A stretch of DNA of 18,454 bases, from contig CAJULF010000051.1 of NCBI GenBank assembly GCA_910587135.1, positions 1 through 18,454 on the forward strand, written 5' to 3'. How positions within the stretch are numbered: position 1 is the stretch's first letter; each line of letters opens with the position of its first letter. Positions 5,746 through 13,435 of this stretch are shown one piece after another. A program made the translations under genes and the position numbers. This DNA comes from an uncultured Oscillospiraceae bacterium. Its GTDB lineage: Bacteria; Bacillota; Clostridia; Oscillospirales; Ruminococcaceae. The notes beneath the pieces were generated by a model, which did no database searches, had not been told where the DNA came from, and was given only the letters and a program-made list of their open reading frames with translations.

Positions 5746-7113
5746 TCAAAGCTCATAGCGTACTATTATTGACACCATGGAAATGAGCAGCACCAGTACC
5801 GTAGCGGGTATAGCCGCCTTGCAGTACCGTCCCCAGCTTATGGGATGACCCGACTTCGCGGACACCGACGTTCCCACAACGTTTGCCGAAGCGCCTATCG
5901 GAGTGCCGCTGCCGCCTATATCCGTGCCCAGCGCCAAAGCCCAGGAGAGCACTTCAATATTTATACCGGGAATTGCCGTTGCCGCAAGAGTTTTTATAAC
6001 CGGCACCATTGTCGCCGCGAACGGTATATTATCCACCACAGCGCTGGCTATCGCGGATACCCAAAGAATTATTCCTATCATAAGAATGGCATTTCCGCCG
6101 CTTATCCTTCCTATAAAATCGGAAACAAGAATCAGTATTCCCGTCTGCTCCAGACCGCCCACTACCACGAACAATCCCACAAAGAAAAGCAGAGTTTTAT
6201 AATCCACCTTTTTTATGATCGAAAAGATGCTTTTGCCCGCCGTAATAAGCGTTACCGCCGCAATAGTCACGCCGATAAACGCCACCGTAAGCCCCGTCTG
6301 CGCATGAGTTACCAGCATAACAACCGCAACAGCGAAAATAACACAGCTTATAATAAAGCTCCTTTTGTTTTTAATAGCCTCTTTGGGCTTAGGAAGCTTT
6401 GAGATATCTATTTCCTCGCCCTGAGATGACTGAAGCTCCTTTTTGAAAATCAGATAGAAATATATCACCACAGCTATCAGGCATATGCCCGCTATCAAAC
6501 CTGTGTTCGTCAAAAAATCCGTAAAGGAATAGCCCAGCGACGTGCCGATGATTATATTGGGCGGGTCGCCGCACATCGTAGCCGAGCCGCCAAGATTCGC
6601 GCAGAATATCTCGGAAATTATCATCGGTATAGGATTGAATTTCAACAGGTGGGCAAGCTCCACCGTTACTGCCGCAAGGAACAGTATTACCGTTATGCTG
6701 TCAATAAACATCGCCAGTACCGACGACATTATCATAAACGCGATAAACAGCGGTATTACCTTGTACCTCACAAGCTTTGCCAGCGTCATGCACAGCCACC
6801 TGAAAAAGCCCGCGTTGGCCATGCCCTCCACCATTATCATCATTCCCGCAATAAAGATAATGGTAGCCCAGTTTATACCCGAGGTGCTCTCCGAGGATTC
6901 GCCCGCGCTGTACCAGAATTCCGTTGTGAAGATGTTTTGCAGATTAAGCGTTTCCCAGAACGAATCGAAGCTGCGCAAACACAACCCGAACACGATAACC
7001 GCGGTCGCCAGACCGCTGCCAAGCGTGATGTAATGCCGCGGGAGCTTGTCAATTATTATAAGTATGAACATTCCCACAAATATTACGACCGCAAAAATCT
7101 GTGCCACTAACAT
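5746..7113 (-). CDS. ArsB/NhaD-superfamily ion permease (SLC13-like transporter)
   Basis: A 455-aa polytopic inner-membrane protein with about 11-12 hydrophobic segments. Two family motifs, one per half, are clear: NLGGSATMCGDPPNIIIG (about residues 173-190) and GTDIGGSGTPIGASANVVG in the last quarter, the inverted-repeat substrate/ion loops of the ArsB/NhaD/CitMHS group. Members move Na+, arsenite, citrate or other anions; the sequence does not decide which. No arsR or arsC neighbours are present, so arsenite is not favoured. The ATG at 7113 follows AGGAGG. Two consensus promoters lie upstream (7170-7198 and 7347-7376), which is more elaborate than for the other genes here. It is the first gene of the leftward run with the kinase-like gene. 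Confidence 0.9.
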   Translation of the reverse strand: MLVAQIFAVVIFVGMFILIIIDKLPRHYITLGSGLATAVIVFGLCLRSFDSFWETLNLQNIFTTEFWYSAGESSESTSGINWATIIFIAGMMIMVEGMANAGFFRWLCMTLAKLVRYKVIPLFIAFMIMSSVLAMFIDSITVILFLAAVTVELAHLLKFNPIPMIISEIFCANLGGSATMCGDPPNIIIGTSLGYSFTDFLTNTGLIAGICLIAVVIYFYLIFKKELQSSQGEEIDISKLPKPKEAIKNKRSFIISCVIFAVAVVMLVTHAQTGLTVAFIGVTIAAVTLITAGKSIFSIIKKVDYKTLLFFVGLFVVVGGLEQTGILILVSDFIGRISGGNAILMIGIILWVSAIASAVVDNIPFAATMVPVIKTLAATAIPGINIEVLSWALALGTDIGGSGTPIGASANVVGTSVSAKSGHPISWGRYCKAAIPATVLVLLISMVSIIVRYEL

Positions 7114-7169
7114 TTCCTTTGCCTCCTGTAATGAAGCGCTGCCGCGCTTTCTCTATATTCCAAAGGCAT

Positions 7170-7198
7170 ATTATAGCACATAGTTAAACTTTTGTCAA
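7170..7198 (-). promoter_or_regulatory. Proximal sigma-A promoter of the transporter gene
   Basis: On the minus strand TTGACA (7198-7193), 17 nt and TATAAT (7175-7170) form a perfect consensus promoter. The leader to the ATG at 7113 would be about 50 nt. Confidence 0.88.
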
Positions 7199-7346
7199 GC
7201 GGTTTGTGTGGGTTATATTGATTTTTGTTTTTTCTCTAACGGTCAAAGGCTGCTCTAAGCTGATTTACAGAAGCTTATCCGCAGGGTGTGTTTGCCTCAC
7301 TCCGACGCGCGGGCGGTCAATGAGTGAATTGTATCCCTCTGGTTTT

Positions 7347-7376
7347 ATTATACAACATTTTTTTATTGCTTGTCAA
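7347..7376 (-). promoter_or_regulatory. Distal sigma-A promoter and ~230-nt leader before the transporter
   Basis: TTGACA (7376-7371), an 18-nt spacer and TATAAT (7352-7347) on the minus strand, directly after the pheT terminator. Transcripts would start near 7340. The sequence between the two promoters holds two small hairpins, TCACTC/GAGTGA and TAAGC/GCTTA, but no recognisable riboswitch or terminator. It may be a long regulated leader of the transporter gene or a small RNA. Confidence 0.75.
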
Positions 7377-7387
7377 CCGTATGCGGC

Positions 7388-7425
7388 AAAAAAATCGCGC
7401 TCCTAAGCCCCAGAACGCGATTTTT
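7388..7425 (-). terminator. Intrinsic terminator of pheST
   Basis: On the minus strand AAAAATCGCG and CGCGATTTTTTT flank a 16-nt loop. The second arm ends in a run of seven T, 17 nt after the pheT stop codon. It cleanly separates pheST from the transporter operon. Confidence 0.85.
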
Positions 7426-7441
7426 GTCATTTTACCCAAAT

Positions 7442-9853
7442 TTATGCCCGCATTTTTGCTCCGACCGTCTTTTCGACCTCCGCGACTATCGCCGCCATAA
7501 TCTCATCCGCCGACGCGTCGGTAACGTCTGCGGAACTGTCTGAGAGAGTCAGCGTAAACGTCAGGCTCTTTTTGCCGAAGCCAAGCTTTTCGCTCTCATA
7601 AATATCAATGAATCTCACATTGCTTACCCGCTTATCCGCCGCCGATATCGCGTCCATGACCGCTGCACAGTCTGTTTTCTTGTCCACCGTAAGCGACAAA
7701 TCGCGCCTTACCGAGATAAATCCGCTTTCGGAGCGGTATTTTATCTCCTTTCTGAACAGCCTTTCCAGCAGAGAATAGTTTATTTCCGCAATGATAACGT
7801 TCAGGTCGGCTTTTTTGCCCTCCGCGATATTCAGCTTTTCCACAACTTCATAACGCAGCTTGCCGAGATGCCCTATTTTCTCCCCGCCGCAGTATATCAC
7901 AGCGGTGATACCGGGGTGCAGATAGGATACCTCTCCGCGCTCAAAGCGGAAGCTCAGACCGTTCGCGGCTGCGAACTCCTCAAGACTCTCCTTTACGGTA
8001 AAGAAGCTCTCTGCCGCGCCGAAAGCGCCCATACAAAGTATCTTGCGCTCCTCGGGCGGCTCGGTGAGCGGCAGCGCCTTTGGCAGGTAGATATTTGCAA
8101 GCTCAAAGAATCTTCCCTCGGAGTGATCCGTCTTTACGTTGTCGGCTATAACATTTATCATGCAGGGCGCCATTACCGTGCGGAGTATTGAAAGATTATC
8201 CGTAATGGGATTCAGCAGTTCTATCGCTTTGTGTTCCGCCGCATTGTCGGGGAGCATTAACAGCGCCAGCTCTCTACGCGAATACATTGCCAAAGTCTGA
8301 ACCTCATAGTAGCCCTGCGCGCAAAGGTATTTCTTGCAGAAAAGCTCCTTGTTCTGCGCGGAATCAAGTCCGCCGTCGGTGACCTTTGCACTGTCCAGGA
8401 AAGTCGGCGTAAGATGAGAGTAGCCGTATTCGCGGATAACCTCTTCGGCGATATCCTGATACCCGTCTATATCCTCGCGCCAGCGGGGAACGGTTATTTC
8501 AAGGCTGCCGCCGTTCTGCGCGACTCCAAATCCCAGCGACTTCAGTATGGAAATTATCTTTTCATCGGGAACTTCAATGCCCAGAACGCCGTTTACCTTT
8601 GCGGTCTGCACGGTCATCACGCGCTCCTTTGTTGAAGCGCCCGCGCTCTCGTCAAAGTGGGAGGAGCTTATTTTCGCTATCCCCAGCGACTGCACGAGAT
8701 TAAGCGCTCTTGCCATGCCGCACTCGACTCCGTATTCGTCAACGCCCTTTTCATATCTTGCCGCCGCGTCGGTATGAAGTCCCAGCGCACGGGCGGTCTT
8801 GCGGACGCTGTCGCGCATGAATTTCGCGGATTCAAGCAATATCTCCTTGGTTTCGGGAACTATCTCACTGTTAAGACCTCCCATAATACCGGCAAGTCCA
8901 ACAGGCTTTGATTTGTCGCATATAAGCAGATTGTTGGGGTTGAGCAGGTTGGATTTTTCGTTGAGCGTTATCAGCTCCTCGCCTTCTCTCGCCCTGCGAA
9001 CCACTATTGACGAACCGTCCAGAGTGGAAAGGTCGAACGCGTGCATGGGCTGACCGATCTCCAAAAGAACGTAATTCGTCACGTCAACTATGGCGTCGAT
9101 AGCCGCAAAGCCGCACGCGGAAAGGCGGCGCTTCATCCACTGCGGCGACTCGAAGTGCTTCACGTCATAAATATAGTGCCCCAGATAGCGCGGGCAGACG
9201 TCCTTTGACTCTACCGTTACCGAAATGTCGGGATTTGTCGAGCCATCGCATTCGTATGAGTAATCCGGCTCTTTCAGCGGCTTGTTCAGAAAAGCCGCAA
9301 CCTCTCTCGCTATGCCCAGAACCGACTGACAGTCGGGGCGGTTCGCGGTCACGGACACGTCGAAAAGCCAGTCGTTTAGCTCAAGAACCTCTTTGATGTC
9401 CTTTCCCGTTTCGGTATCGGGCGGCAGGATCAGTATCCCGTTTACCTCCGCGCCCTTTATCCAGTTATCGTCGATCCCAAGCTCTCCGCCCGAGCAGAGC
9501 ATTCCGTATGACATCATGTCCTGCATTTTGCGGGGAGTTATGCTCATGCCGTTAGGCAGCTTTGCTCCCACCATTGCCGCGGGGACTTTAGCGCCGACGA
9601 ACACGTTGTCCGCACCCGTCAGTATAACGATATCCTTACCGTGCTTTCCGCAGTCCAGTTTACATATAAGAAGATGAGTGCCCTCATATTTCTCAATTGC
9701 TGTTATCTCTCCTACCACTACGTTTTCGATATCCTTGCCGAGGCAGACCGTCTCCTCAACCTCCAGACCCGCGCCGAACAGCTTTTCAACAAGCTCCGAC
9801 GGCTGCGCGTCCATATCCACATAATCCTTTAACCAGCTGTATAAAATTTTCAT
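7442..9853 (-). CDS. pheT: Phenylalanyl-tRNA synthetase beta subunit
   Basis: An 803-aa protein, close to the usual ~800 aa of bacterial PheT. Together with PheS it forms the (alpha-beta)2 enzyme that charges tRNA-Phe. In order: an OB-fold tRNA-binding domain at ~40-150 (VVVGEITAIEKYEGTHLLIC, KMQDMMSYGMLCSGGELG); the B3/B4 editing domain at ~200-380 (DAIVDVTNYVLLEIGQPMHAFD, GLAGIMGG); the B5 domain; a PheS-like core; and a C-terminal FDX-ACB anticodon-binding domain (VRRDLSLTVDKKTD ... GFGKKSLTFTLTLS). The start follows AAGGGGGGAG, 18 nt after the pheS stop, so the pair is one operon under the T-box upstream of pheS. No frameshift or missing domain is seen. Confidence 0.98.
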   Translation of the reverse strand: MKILYSWLKDYVDMDAQPSELVEKLFGAGLEVEETVCLGKDIENVVVGEITAIEKYEGTHLLICKLDCGKHGKDIVILTGADNVFVGAKVPAAMVGAKLPNGMSITPRKMQDMMSYGMLCSGGELGIDDNWIKGAEVNGILILPPDTETGKDIKEVLELNDWLFDVSVTANRPDCQSVLGIAREVAAFLNKPLKEPDYSYECDGSTNPDISVTVESKDVCPRYLGHYIYDVKHFESPQWMKRRLSACGFAAIDAIVDVTNYVLLEIGQPMHAFDLSTLDGSSIVVRRAREGEELITLNEKSNLLNPNNLLICDKSKPVGLAGIMGGLNSEIVPETKEILLESAKFMRDSVRKTARALGLHTDAAARYEKGVDEYGVECGMARALNLVQSLGIAKISSSHFDESAGASTKERVMTVQTAKVNGVLGIEVPDEKIISILKSLGFGVAQNGGSLEITVPRWREDIDGYQDIAEEVIREYGYSHLTPTFLDSAKVTDGGLDSAQNKELFCKKYLCAQGYYEVQTLAMYSRRELALLMLPDNAAEHKAIELLNPITDNLSILRTVMAPCMINVIADNVKTDHSEGRFFELANIYLPKALPLTEPPEERKILCMGAFGAAESFFTVKESLEEFAAANGLSFRFERGEVSYLHPGITAVIYCGGEKIGHLGKLRYEVVEKLNIAEGKKADLNVIIAEINYSLLERLFRKEIKYRSESGFISVRRDLSLTVDKKTDCAAVMDAISAADKRVSNVRFIDIYESEKLGFGKKSLTFTLTLSDSSADVTDASADEIMAAIVAEVEKTVGAKMRA

Positions 9854-9871
9854 ATTCGTTCTCCCCCCTTA

Positions 9872-10891
9872 TCACGCCTTGAACTGCTCGAGAAAATCCC
9901 GATCGTTCTCAAAGAATTTACCCATATGAGGAATGCCGTATTTCAGCATTGTAATGCGCTCAATGCCTATTCCGAAAGCTATGCCCGAATACTCTTCGGG
10001 ATCTATGCCGCAGTTTTCAAGCACTCTGTTGTTGACCACGCCGCCGCCGAGAACCTCTATCCAGCCCGTGCCCTTGCAAAGCGAGCATCCCTTGCCGCCG
10101 CACTCAAAGCAGCTTACGTCAACCTCGACGCTCGGCTCTGTAAACGGGAAATAGGAGGGGCGCAGCCTGGTCTTGGCGCCCTCGCCGAAAATCCTCAGGA
10201 CGAACCTGTCCAGCATGCCCTGCAAGTCGCACAGCGTAATGCCCTTATCCACCACAAGACCCTCAAGCTGGCTGAACATCGGGGAATGTGTAGCGTCGCT
10301 GTCGGAGCGGAACACCTTTCCGGGAACAAGCACCTTTATGGGCGGCTTCTGCCTGTCCATGGTGCGAATCTGCCCCGGGGACGTGTGGGTGCGCAGCAGC
10401 AGGTCGTCCGTCAGCCAGAAGGTGTCCTGCATATCCCGCGAGGGGTGATCCTTAAGCACGTTGAGGCGGGTAAAGTTGTGATCGTCGTCCTCTATCTCGG
10501 GTCCCTCATAGATATCGAAGCCCATTCCCGCGAAAACGTCTATCATCTCCTGCCTTATGATGGAAATAGGGTGAAGATTTGCGGGAGCGCGGCGCAGCGC
10601 GGGCAGGGTAACGTCCACCGCTTCCTTTTCATAGCGGCGCTCCAGCTCCTTTTGCTTTATTTCCGCCTGCTTGGTCTGATAAAGCTCCTGCGCCCATACG
10701 CGCACATCGTTCACCGCTTTTCCGAAAGATGGCTTTTCCTCGGGCGGAACGCTTTTCATCTCCTTCATCAGTCCCGAAATAACACCTGTTTTTCCGAGGT
10801 ACTTCTGCCAGAATTCCGAGAGCTGCTCACTGTCGAGCACGTCCTCGATCTTCTGCTTGTATTGCTCTTTGATCTCACTGAAATCCTTCAT
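9872..10891 (-). CDS. pheS: Phenylalanyl-tRNA synthetase alpha subunit
   Basis: A 339-aa class II aminoacyl-tRNA synthetase catalytic subunit. The N-terminal ~85 residues are the coiled-coil tRNA-binding arm (start MKDFSEIKEQYKQKI). The catalytic core shows GFDIYEGPEIEDDDHNF and NVLKDHPSRDMQDTFW, then THTSPGQIR (motif 2 region), FRSDSDATHSPMFSQLEG, FPFTEPSVEVDV and the motif 3 stretch GIAFGIGIERITMLKYGI. It also carries a CxxC...CxxC-like cluster (CFECGGKGCSLC). The ATG at 10891 follows AAGGAG at good spacing, so the in-frame ATG at 10927 is not needed. Expression should be controlled by the Phe T-box at ~11325-11577. The ~430-nt gap to the T-box is unusually long and contains a dispersed repeat. 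Confidence 0.98.
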   Translation of the reverse strand: MKDFSEIKEQYKQKIEDVLDSEQLSEFWQKYLGKTGVISGLMKEMKSVPPEEKPSFGKAVNDVRVWAQELYQTKQAEIKQKELERRYEKEAVDVTLPALRRAPANLHPISIIRQEMIDVFAGMGFDIYEGPEIEDDDHNFTRLNVLKDHPSRDMQDTFWLTDDLLLRTHTSPGQIRTMDRQKPPIKVLVPGKVFRSDSDATHSPMFSQLEGLVVDKGITLCDLQGMLDRFVLRIFGEGAKTRLRPSYFPFTEPSVEVDVSCFECGGKGCSLCKGTGWIEVLGGGVVNNRVLENCGIDPEEYSGIAFGIGIERITMLKYGIPHMGKFFENDRDFLEQFKA

Positions 10892-10941
10892 ACCGTTCTC
10901 CTTATCTTGATTTGAATTTTCCCGCACCGCAAGAACTCTGC

Positions 10942-10957
10942 TTTGCAGCGTTATTGC
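10942..10957 (+). repeat. Left direct repeat flanking repeat copy C
   Basis: TTTGCAGCGTTATTGC recurs at 11162-11177 as TTTGCAGCGTTCTTGC, one mismatch in 16. This left copy also sits inside a larger 10-bp inverted repeat, CGCACCGCAA/TTGCGGTGCG (10923-10962), just 5' of pheS on its transcript. Confidence 0.55.
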
Positions 10958-10970
10958 GGTGCGTATATAT

Positions 10971-11152
10971 AAAGGTTGACCTAAGGCGAATTATTTAAAA
11001 AAATTTCAAAATTTCCGCACTCACGCTCCGCTTCACTCCGTTTCGCTCTGCGCGACTGCGGAAACCGTACATATTTGCCGAACGGCAAATATGTACTTTT
11101 TGAAATTTCATGCGCCGACATTGCGCGGCATATAAGCTTTTCTACAAGCTGA
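10971..11152 (+). repeat. Dispersed repeat, copy C, in the pheS leader
   Basis: Same blocks as copy B: AAAGGTTGAC, GAATTATTTAAAAAAATTTC, TTTCCGCA...TGCGGAAA, a hairpin, TTTTTGAAATTTCATGCGC, GACATTGCGC, GCATATAAGC, CTACAAGCTGA. Its central hairpin is a perfect 14-bp stem, GTACATATTTGCCG/CGGCAAATATGTAC, with a 2-nt loop, followed by TTTTT on the + strand. It is antisense to the pheST transcript. A matching 16-bp direct repeat flanks it (10942-10957 and 11162-11177). Confidence 0.88.
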
Positions 11153-11181
11153 GAAAGCTATTTTGCAGCGTTCTTGCTATC

Positions 11182-11232
11182 CCGCTCGTAAAAGCTCCGC
11201 TCCACTTCGTTACGCTGCGCTTTCACGAGCGG
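11182..11232. repeat. Hairpin sharing its loop sequence with repeat copy C
   Basis: CCGCTCGTAAAAGC (11182-11195) and GCTTTCACGAGCGG (11219-11232) pair at 13 of 14 positions. The loop (11195-11220) is closely similar to 11026-11054 inside copy C: both read CTCCGCT.CACT.CGTT.CGCT.. then TGCGC. It lies between the T-box terminator and copy C, in the transcribed pheS leader, and appears to be another module of the same repetitive material. Confidence 0.6.
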
Positions 11233-11324
11233 CTTGCGGGGAAATTCCTGCGTGGTCGGAATGTCGCTCTTTGCCTGCGCTGCTTTTCTGCGCGGGTAAG
11301 GAGTTGTTGTTTGTTTCTTTACAA

Positions 11325-11577
11325 CAAAAAATCCCGCCCCATAATGGGACGAGATAACTCGCGGTACCACCCAAATTCGGAGCGAAACTCCGCACTTGAC
11401 ACGCCTTAACGCGGCGCAACGTTCCGCTTATAGACGAACTATTTCGCCGCTTCACGGACAACTCCTATGCTGAAATTCACCCCTCGCGGCGGCGGGACGC
11501 TCACAGCCGATGACGCCCGTTCTCTGAGCCGCTTATGCGAAAAGCTACTTACACATATTCAACGTTTTTAAATTATT
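11325..11577 (-). ncRNA. T-box riboswitch, Phe (UUC) specifier, controlling pheST
   Basis: On the minus strand the T-box sequence GGGTGGTACCGCG is at 11372-11360. It is followed by a terminator stem (11354-11331, 10 bp with G-U pairs, loop ATTAT) and TTTTTTG. Upstream, Stem I shows the AGAGAA element, GGCTGTGAGC, and a specifier loop GTGAATTTCAGC, in which UUC (11474-11472) is followed by A, as expected for Phe. Uncharged tRNA-Phe would favour the antiterminator and allow read-through into pheS. The specifier agrees with the downstream genes. The tools needed to draw every stem were not available, so the 5' boundary is approximate. Confidence 0.95.
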
Positions 11578-11583
11578 ATCCTT

Positions 11584-11612
11584 ATTATATCATGTTCCGC
11601 CCGGTTTGTCAA
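11584..11612 (-). promoter_or_regulatory. Sigma-A promoter of the T-box-pheST transcript
   Basis: TTGACA (11612-11607), exactly 17 nt, and TATAAT (11589-11584) on the minus strand give a perfect consensus. Transcription would begin near 11577, at the start of the T-box leader. Confidence 0.9.
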
Positions 11613-11652
11613 GGGCTTTTTTTACCTTAGGGCTCAGCGCCTATATTATTCC

Positions 11653-12078
11653 TTACCATGGCTTAAGGCGGAACATTCCGAAGCCGTTCCCGCACATTTC
11701 GGAGTATATTCCGCCGATTTCCTCGAAAGCCTTGTTTCGGATATCCTCCATTGCCTTGTAATCAAGCCTTTTGCAGCCGTTTGGCATAACCTCAAAATAT
11801 TTTTGGTCGTTAATAACTATATCAAGCGCGATCTGATGTATGACCGAATCCGCGGCGAGAAAGACCGCTTCCTCTTTGGAAGCGCACCCTTCAAAGACAA
11901 GCTTTCCGCGCTCGAAGCAGTATACCCTTATGCCGCGCGCAGTAAATTCAAAGTTTTCGCGCATATCCGTATGTCTGGGTTCAAAAACGCCGTTCAGCAG
12001 CAGGTAGTATTGTTCGGAGTATATTGAGGTCTTTTTTAACAGCTTCTCGGTTTTGTGTATTATTTTTTTCGCGTTCAC
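11653..12078 (-). CDS. Unknown 141-aa protein
   Basis: I do not recognise this protein. It is soluble, with no signal peptide or membrane segment. It starts MNAKKIIHKTEKLLKKTS, has a charged, mixed alpha/beta-looking middle (RGIRVYCFERGKLVFEG, then a helix SKEEAVFLAADSVIHQIALD) and ends GNGFGMFRLKPW. The start is GTG at 12078, preceded by AAGGGAG and overlapping the stop of the preceding gene as GTGA, which indicates translational coupling. It is the last gene of the MBL-hydrolase operon. Composition matches its neighbours. Its small size and orphan look resemble many accessory genes, but there is no evidence for a function. Confidence 0.8.
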   Translation of the reverse strand: MNAKKIIHKTEKLLKKTSIYSEQYYLLLNGVFEPRHTDMRENFEFTARGIRVYCFERGKLVFEGCASKEEAVFLAADSVIHQIALDIVINDQKYFEVMPNGCKRLDYKAMEDIRNKAFEEIGGIYSEMCGNGFGMFRLKPW

Positions 12079-12404
12079 GGCAGTTCTCCCTTACGGATTT
12101 TTTCGCGGATATCCGACGGATACTTCACGAGGTGCGGTGCGTATTTTTGGCACAGAGCGGCTTCACAGTCTATCGCTGCCAAAAATTCGTTTACGTCTAT
12201 TATCTCAAAGATTTTTTCGCCCGCACCAATACCCTCTATGATATGCTCCTTATAATAAAAGGAGTTGTCGGCGGTAATGCCGTATTCCCGCGTTTCAAGC
12301 GGTCCGAAGCAGAGCTGCCTTATTACGGGGCGGTTTCCCTCGGAGTCGGGAATATGCTCCCCTAAAATGATATGCTGCCAACCTCCGATCCAAAAGTACT
12401 CCAC
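12075..12404 (-). CDS. Unknown 109-aa protein
   Basis: I do not recognise this protein. It is acidic and soluble, starting MEYFWIGGWQHIILGEHIP and ending SDIREKIRKGELP. It starts at GTG (12404) with AGGGGG 8-9 nt upstream; that site overlaps the last codons of the MBL gene, whose stop is only 11 nt before. Its stop overlaps the GTG of the next gene by 4 nt. The tight packing MBL - 109 aa - 141 aa supports a real, co-translated gene. No catalytic motif is visible. Confidence 0.75.
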   Translation of the reverse strand: MEYFWIGGWQHIILGEHIPDSEGNRPVIRQLCFGPLETREYGITADNSFYYKEHIIEGIGAGEKIFEIIDVNEFLAAIDCEAALCQKYAPHLVKYPSDIREKIRKGELP

Positions 12405-12415
12405 ACGTTTGCCCC

Positions 12416-13294
12416 CTATCCAACCGTTTTCCAGAGCAGCTTTGTGCCCGCGAAAACCGGCTTGATCTCCCCCTTTTCATACAGCCACGAAAGATAAGAA
12501 CGGGTCGTGAAGCCAACAAGAGCGTACTGGGTGAGATAGAGCTTTATCCCGAATTCGGCGAAAAGACGCTCCAGAAGCTCGTCTATGGTCAGACCGTCGG
12601 TGCAGAGCCGCTTTATCGCTGTGGCGACCTCTCGGATATTTTCAGCGTTTATCCGCGCAAGCTCCGCAATATTCTCGGTCGGCGGACAGTGGGCAGGGAT
12701 AAACAGACTTCCCTCCAGTTTTGGTAGTGTTTCCAAAGTGTCAAGCTGCTTGGCTATGTCATACAAAAATGGGATTTTATATTTTGTAAGGGTTTCGGCG
12801 CTCGCAACGCTGTCCGCTATGAACCAAACGCCGTCACGGGTCTTCAGGGCTATTTGTTCAAAATCGTGCCCGTCAATATGAATATACTCCAATCCCTTCG
12901 GCAGAACCTCGATGGTAAGCTCTTCACATTCGCAAGGCGCGGACATTATGAATTTCGAGTGCAGGTCTTTCATGGCAAAGCCGCCGTAAAGGTATGTCGG
13001 CTCAAGAAAGGAATATTTTATTATCGCCGCGCCAACACCGGCTGCGTAAATTTTGCAGCCTGTCCTCTGCCGCAGCAGAGCGCACCCGCCCGCATGATCG
13101 GCGTGGGAATGTGTGCAGATGACCGCCTCAAGCGTCCACCCGCGCGATTCAATATGCTTAAGAGCCTTTTTAGCCGCATCTTTATCGCTGCCTCCGTCGA
13201 TAAGAAACACCCTGTTTTCGTCAACATAAAAGCCGACGTTTGCGGGAGAGTCCATGTAAAAGGTACTCTCGCCGACTTGATTAAGGTCGTACAT
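12416..13294 (-). CDS. MBL-fold metallo-hydrolase
   Basis: A 292-aa cytoplasmic metallo-beta-lactamase-fold protein. The metal site is complete: HSHADH (H62, H64, D66, H67), a second His in HIDGHD (H143), Asp in FIADS (D161) and His in IPAHCPP (H202), so two Zn/Fe ions are expected. The last ~80 residues (DGLTIDELLERLF...FTTRSYLSWLYEKGEIKP) look like a small helical or winged-helix tail seen in many Clostridia members. Family members include glyoxalase II-like thioesterases, nucleases and lactonases; the substrate cannot be read from sequence. The ATG at 13294 has AAAGGACTG upstream and a strong promoter at 13326-13354. It is the first gene of a three-gene operon. Confidence 0.92.
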   Translation of the reverse strand: MYDLNQVGESTFYMDSPANVGFYVDENRVFLIDGGSDKDAAKKALKHIESRGWTLEAVICTHSHADHAGGCALLRQRTGCKIYAAGVGAAIIKYSFLEPTYLYGGFAMKDLHSKFIMSAPCECEELTIEVLPKGLEYIHIDGHDFEQIALKTRDGVWFIADSVASAETLTKYKIPFLYDIAKQLDTLETLPKLEGSLFIPAHCPPTENIAELARINAENIREVATAIKRLCTDGLTIDELLERLFAEFGIKLYLTQYALVGFTTRSYLSWLYEKGEIKPVFAGTKLLWKTVG

Positions 13295-13325
13295 TTTTAT
13301 CAGTCCTTTTTATTTGATGATTATC

Positions 13326-13354
13326 AGTATAGCATTTTGCGTGGAGTTTGTCAA
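13326..13354 (-). promoter_or_regulatory. Sigma-A promoter of the MBL operon
   Basis: TTGACA (13354-13349), 17 nt and TATACT (13331-13326) on the minus strand, about 30 nt upstream of the MBL start. It is back to back with the + strand promoter at 13401-13429, with about 46 bp between the two -35 boxes. Confidence 0.88.
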
Positions 13355-13400
13355 GACGGGAGCGATTTTGAAAGGGTATCGGGAAAATCCCGCACGGTAC

Positions 13401-13429
13401 TTGACAAAGGGACGGGGATAGTGTAAAAT
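13401..13429 (+). promoter_or_regulatory. Sigma-A promoter of the structured RNA / SGNH operon
   Basis: TTGACA (13401-13406), 17 nt and TAAAAT (13424-13429). Transcription would start near 13436, leaving ~380 nt before the first coding start at 13817. No other promoter of this quality is seen up to the SGNH gene. Confidence 0.85.
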
Positions 13430-13435
13430 ATGGGT

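Noticed and set aside
5746..7113. Arsenite efflux pump (arsB)
   Set aside because: Superfamily similarity only; no arsR, arsC or arsA nearby, and the motifs are shared with NhaD and CitMHS members.
9926..10915. 329-aa + strand ORF opposite pheS
   Set aside because: It is antisense to a clear pheS, with no ribosome binding site and a composition typical of an antisense frame.
10971..11152. CRISPR array or tRNA cluster in the repeat regions
   Set aside because: The repeats are single, long and far apart, without regular spacers, and no cloverleaf was found.
11158..11461. Two minus-strand ORFs of 70 and 83 aa in the pheS leader
   Set aside because: They run through the T-box core and terminator and through repeat hairpins; they show no protein-like features.
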